Origin: Chitinophaga sancti
Lineage (GTDB): Bacteria; Bacteroidota; Bacteroidia; Chitinophagales; Chitinophagaceae
DNA length: 64,000 nucleotides
Reading direction: 5' to 3'
Assembly: GCF_034087045.1 (NCBI RefSeq)
Contig: NZ_CP139247.1
Span: forward strand, 4,180,001 to 4,244,000
Below are positions 16,749 through 24,332 of the stretch, in pieces (the stretch's first letter is position 1; the number at the start of each line of letters is the position of its first letter). The translations under genes were made by a program, and so were the position numbers. The notes under the pieces were generated by a model. It searched no databases. It was not told where the DNA came from and was given only the letters and a program-made list of their open reading frames with translations.

Positions 16749-19196
16749 TTATCTGGCAGAACGGATAATATCTGCAAAGATACCAGAAGCGGTTACATCT
16801 GCCCCTGCGCCTGCACCTTTTACGATGAGTGGCTGGTCAGCATAGCGGTTAGTGGTATAGAGCACAATGTTATCTTTTCCAAGCAGGTTATAGAAGGGAT
16901 GATCCGGTGCTACGGACTGCAGACCTACAGAAGCTTTGCCATTTTCATAGCGGGCTACGAACTTCAGGCGTTTACCTTCTTTTACAGCAGCATCGTAGAG
17001 GCCTTTGAAGTGAGCGGCATGTACATCGAGTTGTTCGTAGAAGTCAGCAACAGAAGGTGCGTTCAGTGCTTCGGCAGGCAGGAAGGAATGGTTAGTGATG
17101 TCTTCCAGTTCCATCCTGGCGCCGCTTTCACGGGCAAGGATCAGGATCTTACGCATTACATCCACCCCACTCAGATCGATACGTGGATCTGGTTCAGTAT
17201 ATCCTTCGTCCTGTGCAGCTTTTACCACTTCACGGAAGCTTGCGCCATCCACGAAGTTGTTGAACACGAAGTTCAGACTACCACTCAGTACGGCTTCGAT
17301 GCTGTTTACTTTATCACCGCTGCGGATCAGGTCATTCAGGGTGTTGATCACCGGCAGACCAGCGCCTACGTTGGTTTCGAACAGGAAAGATGCGTTGAAT
17401 TTACGTGCTGTTTCTTTCAGGCTCTTATAATAGTTGTAGTCAGAAGAACAGGCGATCTTGTTGCAGGTTACTACAGAGATACCGTGTTGCAGGAAGTCGC
17501 CATATATCGCTGCTACTTCCGGACTGGCAGTGTTATCAACGAATACGCTGTTGCGCAGGTTGAGGGATTTGATCTTTTGAGCAAATCCTTTCATATCGGA
17601 ACTTTCGCCGTTATCCAGCAACTGGCGCCATTCAGGCAGGTTGATGGAAGCGTGGCCGAAAGCCATTTTCTTACTGTTGGCAATACCAGCCACACGTACG
17701 TGCAGACCGAGTTCATTCATGAGGAAGTTGTGCTGCTGGTTCAGTTGTTCCAGCAGTTTGCCGCCTACGTTGCCCACACCGGCGATGAATACGTTCACCT
17801 GTTTCAGCGGGGCTTCAAAGAATGCTTCGTGGATCACGTTCAGTGCTTTCTTCACATCGTTCTTATTGATCACTACAGAGATGTTCTTTTCAGTAGAACC
17901 CTGTGCGATGGCGCGGATGTTCACACCGTTACGACCCAGTGCAGCAAAGAGTTTGCCGCTGGTACCGTGGTGGTTCTTCATCTTATCACCAACTACGGCC
18001 ACGATGCTCATATCTCTTTCAACTACGAGGGGTTGTATACGTTTTTCCTGTATTTCCTGTGCGAATTCGCTATCTACCGCCTGTTTGGATTTCAGCATAT
18101 CTGCTTCGTGGATACCTACAGTGATAGAGTGTTCAGAAGAGCTTTGTGTGATGAGGATCACATTGATCTTTTCCTGGAGCAGGGCTTCGAACAGGCGTTT
18201 GGAGAATCCTGGTATACCTACCATACCGCTACCTTCGAGGGTAAGCAGGGCGATCTTCTGGATACCGCTGATACCTGTTACAGGGTAGTTGCGGCCATTG
18301 CCATCGGGTGTATGGATCAGGGTACCATAATCATCCGGTGCAAAAGTGTTCTTGATCCAGATAGGTATTTTTTTGTCCATCACGGGTTGGATGGTAGGTG
18401 GGTAGATCACCTTAGCGCCGAAGTGAGACAGTTCCATGGCCTCGGCATAGCTGATGTGAGGGATAGGAATAGCCTGTGATACAAGACGGGGGTCGGCGGT
18501 CATCATACCGCTTACATCGGTCCATATATCAAGTACCTCAGCGTTGAGGGCAGCTGCGATAATAGCAGCGGTGTAGTCGGAACCACCTCTGCCGAGGGTA
18601 GTGGTTTCGCTATCAGCGGTAGCGGCTACAAAGCCCGGGAGTACCACGTAGGTAGCGCTTTCCTGCTGAAAATATTGGTTAGTCTGGTGATTGGTAGCGA
18701 GGAAGTTTACAGCGGCGTTGCCATAGTTACTGTCGGTAACGATCAGTTCACGACTGTCTTTCCATGCGGCAGAAAGGCCGCTGACTTTGAGTTTTTCAGC
18801 GAGCAGGTAAGAAGAAACCAGTTCACCGAAGCTCATGATTTTATCCAACGATCTTGCGCTCAGTTCACCTACCTGGAATATACCGTCACACAGTGTTTCC
18901 AGTACGTTAACGCGCTTTTTCACCTGAGAGATAATGCTGCTCTGCGCAGTGATAGGGAAGAGGGTTCGGATAGTGTCGAGGTGTTTGTTTTCAATCTCCT
19001 CCAATACGGTTCTATATTGTTCCTGTCCTTGTCCGGCGAGTGTACCTACCTGTATGAGTTTGTCGGTGATGCCGCTCATAGCAGAAGCTACGATGGTAAG
19101 ACGTCCGTTTTGTTTTCTGTTTTTTACGATCTCGCAAACCTGTTCTATCGCCTGGGCGCTTCCCATGGAGGTACCGCCGAATTTTAATACTTGCAT
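16749..19196 (-). CDS. thrA: Bifunctional aspartokinase / homoserine dehydrogenase
   Basis: The 815-residue fusion catalyses the first and third steps from aspartate to homoserine. The kinase domain starts MQVLKFGGTSMGS and holds GRGGSDYTAA (about 203-212). Regulatory ACT domains cover roughly 310-460. The homoserine dehydrogenase begins near 465 with the NAD(P) loop VFIAGVGNVGG and includes LSGSLNFVFN and GYTEPDPRIDLSGVDVMRK. The gene is preceded by a Thr/Ile-rich leader ORF (19384-19280, minus) with hairpins, so transcription is probably controlled by threonine/isoleucine supply. A separate lysC-type kinase is encoded at 45117. Confidence 0.97.
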   Translation of the reverse strand: MQVLKFGGTSMGSAQAIEQVCEIVKNRKQNGRLTIVASAMSGITDKLIQVGTLAGQGQEQYRTVLEEIENKHLDTIRTLFPITAQSSIISQVKKRVNVLETLCDGIFQVGELSARSLDKIMSFGELVSSYLLAEKLKVSGLSAAWKDSRELIVTDSNYGNAAVNFLATNHQTNQYFQQESATYVVLPGFVAATADSETTTLGRGGSDYTAAIIAAALNAEVLDIWTDVSGMMTADPRLVSQAIPIPHISYAEAMELSHFGAKVIYPPTIQPVMDKKIPIWIKNTFAPDDYGTLIHTPDGNGRNYPVTGISGIQKIALLTLEGSGMVGIPGFSKRLFEALLQEKINVILITQSSSEHSITVGIHEADMLKSKQAVDSEFAQEIQEKRIQPLVVERDMSIVAVVGDKMKNHHGTSGKLFAALGRNGVNIRAIAQGSTEKNISVVINKNDVKKALNVIHEAFFEAPLKQVNVFIAGVGNVGGKLLEQLNQQHNFLMNELGLHVRVAGIANSKKMAFGHASINLPEWRQLLDNGESSDMKGFAQKIKSLNLRNSVFVDNTASPEVAAIYGDFLQHGISVVTCNKIACSSDYNYYKSLKETARKFNASFLFETNVGAGLPVINTLNDLIRSGDKVNSIEAVLSGSLNFVFNNFVDGASFREVVKAAQDEGYTEPDPRIDLSGVDVMRKILILARESGARMELEDITNHSFLPAEALNAPSVADFYEQLDVHAAHFKGLYDAAVKEGKRLKFVARYENGKASVGLQSVAPDHPFYNLLGKDNIVLYTTNRYADQPLIVKGAGAGADVTASGIFADIIRSAR

Positions 19197-19244
19197 GTAT
19201 GTAATTGTTAATACGTAAAGATCCTATCGCTTTTGCTGCTGGTT

Positions 19245-19388
19245 ACCACTTGCGGTGGTCGTTGGATGATATGTGAAAATTAACCCCGTAGCGGGGTAAT
19301 AATTGTGGTAGTAATAATAGTGCTGGAACCTGCACCGGAGATGGTGCGGGATGCAGAAGTGAAGTATGTAACTATTGGTAGCACTATT
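19245..19388 (-). promoter_or_regulatory. Attenuator-like structures of the thr leader
   Basis: On the minus strand AATAGTGCT (19388-19380) can pair perfectly with AGCACTATT (19324-19316), enclosing a small GCACC/GGTGC hairpin. The second arm overlaps the first Thr/Ile codons, so a ribosome paused there would break it. Next is the hairpin ACCCCG-CTA-CGGGGT (19297-19283), followed by TTAATTTT and overlapping the leader stop. A third hairpin, ACCAC/GTGGT, is at 19259-19245. The layout fits ribosome-controlled antitermination, but which hairpin is the terminator is inferred. Confidence 0.6.
19280..19384 (-). CDS. thrL: Putative thr operon leader peptide (34 residues)
   Basis: On the minus strand a GTG-started ORF of 34 codons ends 83 nt before thrA. 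Its second half reads TIITTTIIT, nine consecutive Thr or Ile codons, then PLRG and a TAA stop. Runs of Thr and Ile codons just before a hairpin are the hallmark of thr attenuation leaders such as E. coli thrL. The start is uncertain: GTG 19384 is the only good candidate near a possible promoter (TTTG-N18-TACAAAAT), and it would leave almost no 5' untranslated region. The coding claim rests on the codon run and position. Confidence 0.7.
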   Translation of the reverse strand: MLPIVTYFTSASRTISGAGSSTIITTTIITPLRG

Positions 19389-19552
19389 TTGTATAATTTA
19401 CTATTCGCAAACAAAAGTCCGGAATTACTTTTGAATTAGCAAATGAATTGTCAGAATTTTGAAATAATTTAAAATGAAGGGCGGTTTTTTGTAAAAATTT
19501 CCGGGTAATGGTTTGTCATGGACAATAAAGCGTGTAATATTCAGTAATTCAC

Positions 19553-19560
19553 TACATTTG
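19553..19560 (+). promoter_or_regulatory. Probable -7 box (TACATTTG) of the hmgA leader transcript
   Basis: An exact match to the Bacteroidota TAnnTTTG element lies 16 nt before the leader ORF start at 19577. No convincing -33 TTTG is found at the right distance. The hppD leader has a similar box at exactly the same 16-nt spacing. Confidence 0.55.
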
Positions 19561-19576
19561 TTCCAACCACGTTACG

Positions 19577-19678
19577 ATGCCTTATTTTCGCAACTTCACA
19601 TATTATATCGATAAGCGCCGCTGGAAATACTGTTTTCTACTGGCAGCTTTGGCCATGGACGCCGCTTTCGTTTTTTAA
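19577..19678 (+). CDS. 33-residue leader peptide upstream of hmgA
   Basis: The ORF starts MPYFRNFTYYIDKRR and continues WKYCFLLAALAMDAAFVF. It is rich in Tyr and Phe and ends 45 nt before hmgA. A peptide of exactly the same length precedes hppD at 22383 and shares KYCFL-x3-LAMDA. In the ten shared core codons most differences are synonymous, which supports translation and selection on the amino acids. Both genes belong to tyrosine breakdown. It may be a regulatory nascent peptide in the manner of TnaC, or a small functional protein; I do not recognise the family. Confidence 0.7.
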   Translation: MPYFRNFTYYIDKRRWKYCFLLAALAMDAAFVF

Positions 19679-19723
19679 CGTTTGTCATAAAATTGTAACT
19701 CCACACATCAAAACATATTTGTA

Positions 19724-20881
19724 ATGCCTCATTATTGTAAGCTGGGAGAGATCCCGCACAAGCGTCATACCCAGTTCCGCAAACCGGATGGGTCGTTGTA
19801 CTCTGAACAGTTATTTTCCACTGAAGGTTTTTCTTCCAATTCTACGTTGTTGTATCACTGTCATCCACCTACAGAAATTGTAAAAGTAGATACGCCATTT
19901 TCGGTAGCGCCAAAAGTAGCAGAAGAGAAGATGCTCAGGCACCGGAGTTTTCAGGGATTTAATATCATGCCTAAAAAAGATTTTCTGCAAAGCAGGAAAC
20001 CGGTATTGGTGAATAGTGATCTGCACATCGTATTAGCAGCTCCGCAGGAGAGTATGACGGAGTACTTTTATAAAAATGCAGATGCAGATGAAATGATCTT
20101 TGTGCATGAAGGGAGTGGTACGTTGCTAACGCAGTATGGACAGTTGTCATTTTCCTATGGTGATTATTTAGTGGTACCACGCGGCACCATTTACCAGATA
20201 CATTTCAATACGGCAGACAACAGGCTGTTTATCGTAGAATCATTTAGTCCTATCCGTTATCCGCAGCGTTATTTAAGCAAGTTTGGACAGTTGCTGGAAC
20301 ATGCACCTTATTGCGAGCGGGATATTCGCCAGCCGGAGAACCTGGTAACGGTGGATCAGGCAGGTGATTATTTAATTAAGATAAAAAAGAAAGGCATGAT
20401 GTATCCTATACACTATGCGCATCATCCATTTGATGTGATAGGGTGGGATGGATGCGAGTATCCGTTTGCCTTTTCCATACACGATTTTGAACCAATCACT
20501 GGGCGCGTGCACCAGCCCCCACCAGTGCATCAGACATTTGAAGGGCATAATTTTGTCGTGTGTTCATTTGTGCCAAGGATGTATGATTATCATCCGGAGT
20601 CCATACCTGCGCCTTACAATCATAGTAATATTGATAGTGATGAAGTGCTCTATTATGTAGATGGTGATTTTATGAGTCGCAAGCATGTGACAAGAGGAAT
20701 GATCACCTTGCATCCTGGTGGTATTCCACATGGCCCACATCCGGGGGCGGTGGAGAAGAGTATCGGGAAGACGGAGACGAAAGAGCTGGCAGTGATGGTG
20801 GATACTTTTCATCCATTGCAGATTACAGAGGAGGGATTGGGGATAGAGGATGAAAGTTATACAATGAGTTGGAAGGAGTAG
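19724..20881 (+). CDS. hmgA: Homogentisate 1,2-dioxygenase
   Basis: This 385-residue iron enzyme opens the ring of homogentisate to maleylacetoacetate in tyrosine/phenylalanine catabolism. The cupin-type C-terminal half shows the metal-binding region PYNHSNIDSDEVLYYVDGDF and HPGGIPHGPHPG, which supply the expected His/Glu ligands. The length fits the shorter bacterial homogentisate dioxygenases. It is preceded by a 33-residue leader ORF and followed by an independent terminator. hppD, making its substrate, lies 1.7 kb downstream on the same strand. The later enzymes maleylacetoacetate isomerase and fumarylacetoacetase are not in the window. Confidence 0.93.
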   Translation: MPHYCKLGEIPHKRHTQFRKPDGSLYSEQLFSTEGFSSNSTLLYHCHPPTEIVKVDTPFSVAPKVAEEKMLRHRSFQGFNIMPKKDFLQSRKPVLVNSDLHIVLAAPQESMTEYFYKNADADEMIFVHEGSGTLLTQYGQLSFSYGDYLVVPRGTIYQIHFNTADNRLFIVESFSPIRYPQRYLSKFGQLLEHAPYCERDIRQPENLVTVDQAGDYLIKIKKKGMMYPIHYAHHPFDVIGWDGCEYPFAFSIHDFEPITGRVHQPPPVHQTFEGHNFVVCSFVPRMYDYHPESIPAPYNHSNIDSDEVLYYVDGDFMSRKHVTRGMITLHPGGIPHGPHPGAVEKSIGKTETKELAVMVDTFHPLQITEEGLGIEDESYTMSWKE

Positions 20882-20910
20882 GGCCGCAGGACCAAATTAA
20901 AAAATGAAGG

Positions 20911-21020
20911 TGTATCATAAATAAATGAAACTCCTGATAAACGCATAAAATGGGATCCTGCTCATCAGGTATCCGAATTAAAGAGGGTGTATCTAACTTG
21001 TGATACACCCTCATTTTTTT
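20911..21020 (+). repeat. Dispersed repeat family 2, copy 1, ending in a terminator
   Basis: About 100 nt after hmgA resemble 37058-37155. Shared blocks in the same order are CATAAAT, CGCATAAA, TGCTC, AGGTATCCG and a final hairpin with a GTGTAT arm. The hairpin here (20983-20993 with 21002-21012) is followed by ATTTTTTTAT and should act as the hmgA terminator. Confidence 0.65.
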
Positions 21021-21049
21021 ATATTGCAGAACAATAAAACGGGAACAAA

Positions 21050-22042
21050 ATGGAATTTAGACAATTAGGCGAAAGCGAACTGAAGGTAAGCGCCATTACA
21101 TTTGGTGCATGGGCAATTGGTGGATGGATGTGGGGTGGCGCAGAGCGGAAAGACGCTGTGGAAGCCATCAAAGCATCTATTGATGAAGGCGTGACTTCTA
21201 TTGATACGGCACCCATTTATGGCCAGGGATTAAGCGAAGAAATTGTAGGCGAAGCGCTGAAAGGAACAGACCGCAGCAAGGTACAGCTCCTTACAAAATT
21301 TGGTATGCGATGGGATCTGGCAAAAGGTGAGTTTGGTTTTAAGAGCAAAGACAACAGCGGGAAAGATATTGATATCTACAAATATGCAGGGAAGGAAAGT
21401 GTGATCCTTGAGTGTGAGAATAGTCTGAAGAGACTGGGTACAGATTATATCGATCTGTTGCAGATTCACTGGCCTGACCCGACTACACCGATTGAAGAAA
21501 CTTTCGAAGCGGTAGCACAATTAAAACAGCAGGGTAAGATCCGCGAAGCAGGTGTATGCAACTACAATGTTGAGCAGATGAAGAAAGCGGACAGCGTGGT
21601 AAAACTCGCTTCCAACCAGGTGCCTTTCAGTATGGTAGAGCGCAATATCGAAAAGGAAACAGTACCTTATTGCATGGAAAACAAAAAAGGTATTTTGGCC
21701 TACAGTCCGCTGCAGCGGGGTTTGCTGACAGGGAAGATCAAACCGGGTCATCAGTTCGGAGAGGGCGATACCCGTCCGGGTTCTAAATACTACAGGGAAG
21801 ATAACCTGGTTCGTATCAATGCATTCCTTGACCAGATCCGCCCGATGGCAGAAAGCAAGAATGTAACACTGGCTCAGTTAGTGATCCGCTGGACGATCGA
21901 AAGACCGGGTATTACAGTGGCATTGGTAGGTGCCCGCGATGCAAACCAGGCCATACAGAATGCAAGAGCTATTCATGTAAAGCTGGGTGCAGAGGAGATC
22001 AAGTATATCAATGATAAACTATATCAGCTGGAATTGATTTAA
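21050..22042 (+). CDS. Aldo/keto reductase
   Basis: The 330-residue TIM-barrel oxidoreductase uses NADPH to reduce carbonyl compounds. It shows SIDTAPIYGQG (Asp and Tyr of the tetrad, residues about 50-60), Lys in LLTKFGM (about 84) and His in LLQIHWPDP (about 138), so the catalytic tetrad is complete. ALVGARDANQ near the end is the usual cofactor phosphate-binding segment. It lies between hmgA and hppD with its own terminator on each side, so a role in tyrosine breakdown is possible but not shown. Confidence 0.93.
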   Translation: MEFRQLGESELKVSAITFGAWAIGGWMWGGAERKDAVEAIKASIDEGVTSIDTAPIYGQGLSEEIVGEALKGTDRSKVQLLTKFGMRWDLAKGEFGFKSKDNSGKDIDIYKYAGKESVILECENSLKRLGTDYIDLLQIHWPDPTTPIEETFEAVAQLKQQGKIREAGVCNYNVEQMKKADSVVKLASNQVPFSMVERNIEKETVPYCMENKKGILAYSPLQRGLLTGKIKPGHQFGEGDTRPGSKYYREDNLVRINAFLDQIRPMAESKNVTLAQLVIRWTIERPGITVALVGARDANQAIQNARAIHVKLGAEEIKYINDKLYQLELI

Positions 22043-22090
22043 TTCATGTAGAGTTAGCAACTTGCTGCAAGTTTGGTACATATTGTTATT

Positions 22091-22134
22091 AAAAGGGTAC
22101 TTCATTATTGTAGGGATATTGAGGTACCCTTTTT
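22091..22134 (+). terminator. Terminator of the aldo/keto reductase gene
   Basis: A stem of about 13 bp (22091-22103 with 22120-22132, including one G-T pair) is followed by a T run, 48 nt after the stop codon. Confidence 0.75.
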
Positions 22135-22149
22135 GAGTATTGTTCCAGT

Positions 22150-22263
22150 CGAAGGAGTACCGAAGGAGTACCGAAGAAGTGTCGAAGGAGTGACGAAGGA
22201 GCGTCGAAGAAGTGTCGAAGGAGTACCGAAGAAGTGTCGAAGAAGTGTCGAAGGAGCGTCGAC
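22150..22263 (+). repeat. 11-bp tandem repeat, ten units
   Basis: Ten direct units of the form CGAAGRAGNNN follow one another without spacers from 22150 to 22259, with a partial unit after. Units alternate between GGAG and GAAG cores, and the last three bases vary (TAC, TGT, TGA, CGT). The 11-bp period is close to one DNA helical turn. It sits between the aldo/keto reductase terminator and the hppD leader promoter. The whole 22043-22382 gap holds only this, the terminator and the promoter. Confidence 0.9.
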
Positions 22264-22334
22264 GATAGATTAGCAAAATAGTAAATCAGGTATGGGGCAT
22301 GTATCAAACTGATACACTTCCGCAAATGAGAGTT

Positions 22335-22366
22335 TTTGTTTTATTCAAAAGGAATGCATATTATTG
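22335..22366 (+). promoter_or_regulatory. Probable promoter of the hppD leader transcript
   Basis: TTTG (22335-22338), a 20-nt spacer and TATTATTG (22359-22366) match the Bacteroidota pattern TTTG-N(17-23)-TAnnTTTG with one mismatch. The leader ORF begins 16 nt after the -7 box, the same spacing as at hmgA. Confidence 0.55.
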
Positions 22367-22382
22367 CAATAGCAACCATTTC

Positions 22383-22484
22383 ATGTTCAATACGCGCACA
22401 TATCACTCTTCCAAATCAGACCAGCGTCACAGCAAGTACTGCTTCCTGATGTCCACGCTGGCCATGGATGCTGTAATCGCCTGA
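22383..22484 (+). CDS. 33-residue leader peptide upstream of hppD
   Basis: The ORF starts MFNTRTYHSSKSDQRHS and continues KYCFLMSTLAMDAVIA. It ends 140 nt before the hppD start. Length and the KYCFL-x3-LAMDA core match the peptide before hmgA (19577), while the N-terminal parts differ. No hairpin with a T run is obvious in the 140 nt that follow. I do not know the family. The pairing with the two early tyrosine catabolic genes suggests a regulatory or pathway-linked role. Confidence 0.7.
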   Translation: MFNTRTYHSSKSDQRHSKYCFLMSTLAMDAVIA

Positions 22485-22624
22485 TTACAGGTATGCGCCC
22501 GATTTTCACTATTACATATCTGTAACCTCTCCTTGTAATGATGTCAATGCTTACCTGCATTGCTTTCATTCGTTCTCATACACATACACCAAAACTTTCT
22601 ACATCTCTTAAAAATCAAACCACC

Positions 22625-23761
22625 ATGAGTACTGCTCCTGATGCTGCCCTGGCAGCAGCTCCTGCCAATGTAAAAGACTTTTTACCATTGAACGGCACTG
22701 ACTACGTTGAATTCTACGTAGGTAATGCAAAACAGGCCGCCCACTATTACAAAACCGCTTTCGGCTTCCAGTCCCTCGCTTATGCAGGTCCTGAAACAGG
22801 TGTGAAAGATCGCTCCTCCTATGTACTGGTACAAAACAAACTCCGTTTTGTACTGACCACACCGCTTCAGCCTAACAATGACCTGGCTGCACACATTGCC
22901 GCCCACGGTGATGGTGTAAAAGTTCTCGCCCTGTGGGTAGACGATGCCCGCTCTGCATTTGAAGAAACTGTAAAGAGAGGTGCTAAACCTTATATGGAGC
23001 CAAAAGAAGAGAAAGATGAATTTGGTACCGTAGTACGCAGTGGTATTCACGCTTATGGCGATACCGTACACCTTTTTGTAGAAAGAAAGAACTACAACGG
23101 TCCTTTCCTGCCAGGTTACAAAGAATGGAAAACGACTTACAACCCAACTGACACCGGCCTTCAATATGTAGACCATTGCGTAGGCAATGTGGGTTGGAAT
23201 GAAATGAATACCTGGGTAGACTTCTACGAACAGGTAATGGGTTTCCGCAACCTGCTCAGCTTCGATGATAAAGACATTTCTACCGAATATTCTGCCCTCA
23301 TGAGTAAGGTCATGAGCAATGGCAACGGCCGTGTGAAATTCCCGATCAATGAGCCTGCAGAAGGTAAGAAGAAATCACAGATCGAAGAATACCTCGATTT
23401 CTATGGTGGCCCGGGCGTACAGCACGTAGCCATCGCAACCAATAATATTATTCAGACAGTAACCGACCTGCAGAACAGGGGCGTAGAATTCCTGAAAGTG
23501 CCGGGATCTTACTACGATACCTTGCTGGACAGGGTAGGAGAGATCGACGAAGACCTCCAGCCACTGAGAGAGCTGGGTATTCTCGTAGATCGCGACGACG
23601 AAGGTTACCTGTTACAGATATTCACCAAACCCGTACAGGACAGACCCACTGTTTTCTTTGAAATCATCCAGCGCAAAGGCGCCCAGTCATTTGGTAAGGG
23701 CAACTTCAAGGCATTGTTTGAATCTATTGAAAGAGAGCAGGCATTAAGAGGTAACCTGTAA
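22625..23761 (+). CDS. hppD: 4-hydroxyphenylpyruvate dioxygenase
   Basis: The 378-residue enzyme converts 4-hydroxyphenylpyruvate to homogentisate, the step before HmgA. It has two vicinal-oxygen-chelate domains. The iron ligands of the second are visible: His in YVDHCVGNV (residues about 180-190), His in VQHVAIATNNI (about 265) and Glu in FFEIIQRKG (about 344). I start at ATG 22625 (MSTAPDAAL); longer in-frame starts to 22538 would add a stretch without homology. The gene is followed by a terminator at 23820. Confidence 0.96.
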   Translation: MSTAPDAALAAAPANVKDFLPLNGTDYVEFYVGNAKQAAHYYKTAFGFQSLAYAGPETGVKDRSSYVLVQNKLRFVLTTPLQPNNDLAAHIAAHGDGVKVLALWVDDARSAFEETVKRGAKPYMEPKEEKDEFGTVVRSGIHAYGDTVHLFVERKNYNGPFLPGYKEWKTTYNPTDTGLQYVDHCVGNVGWNEMNTWVDFYEQVMGFRNLLSFDDKDISTEYSALMSKVMSNGNGRVKFPINEPAEGKKKSQIEEYLDFYGGPGVQHVAIATNNIIQTVTDLQNRGVEFLKVPGSYYDTLLDRVGEIDEDLQPLRELGILVDRDDEGYLLQIFTKPVQDRPTVFFEIIQRKGAQSFGKGNFKALFESIEREQALRGNL

Positions 23762-23819
23762 AAATCCGGGTAGGTCTGTTCTATCGAAGATCCGCCGTTC
23801 TATTGTTGTTTTAGCAAGT

Positions 23820-23852
23820 AGGGCTGTTCCGTACGGAACAGCCCTTTTTTTG
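23820..23852 (+). terminator. Terminator of hppD
   Basis: A 26-nt perfect palindrome (23820-23845) is followed by seven T, 58 nt after the hppD stop. The rest of the gap 23853-24084 shows no convincing gene; a possible -7 box TAATTTGC lies near 24060. Confidence 0.85.
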
Positions 23853-24084
23853 TGAAAAGGGTTTCCTAAAAACGCTTACTGCTAAGTTTTATATACTATA
23901 ACCCTTAGCCATTCTTCTTCAATTTTCCGAAAATCCGCCCTGTTTGATAGTTTAACATTTCCTTGACAACCAGTGCTTTAACCCCGTCAGCCGCGACTAT
24001 GGCCCTGATGCCTCCGGCATGCCACATTCGGGGGATTGATATTGTTGCAAATTTTGAAATAATTTGCATAACAGATCGTTGTTT

Positions 24085-24303
24085 ATGAGAATACAAACAC
24101 TATTAGGCGCGTTATTTCTATTGGCAGGAATTTTTCAAATGATTACAGCTGTGCTGATCTATCAGGGAGAGCGCCACTACATACTCCGTTTTGCAAACCG
24201 CAAGGTCGGAATCGTGATATACGCTATTTTTTCAATATTATTGTTTTATCTTGCATATAGAACGTTCAATGCGCAACCGGGCGCCACACCGGCTAAACCG
24301 TAA
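24085..24303 (+). CDS. Small two-helix membrane protein
   Basis: A 72-residue protein with two hydrophobic helices (residues about 5-28 and 43-62) separated by a basic loop GERHYILRFANRKVG, ending in a short Pro/Ala tail. I start at ATG 24085 (MRIQTLLGA); a TTG at 24064 is less likely. It lies 29 nt before the L,D-transpeptidase gene and is probably co-transcribed. I do not recognise the family. Confidence 0.65.
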   Translation: MRIQTLLGALFLLAGIFQMITAVLIYQGERHYILRFANRKVGIVIYAIFSILLFYLAYRTFNAQPGATPAKP

Positions 24304-24332
24304 ACGTGTAATAATAAAGGGTTAAAATATCT

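Noticed and set aside
16899..18479. 526-codon open frame on the plus strand, opposite thrA
   Set aside because: It lies wholly antisense to thrA, which is certain from motifs and length. Its translation has no recognisable domain and reflects the codon bias of thrA read backwards.
23905..24096. 63-codon minus-strand frame between hppD and the small membrane protein
   Set aside because: No signal peptide, domain or promoter; it overlaps the likely promoter of the gene at 24085. Not supported.
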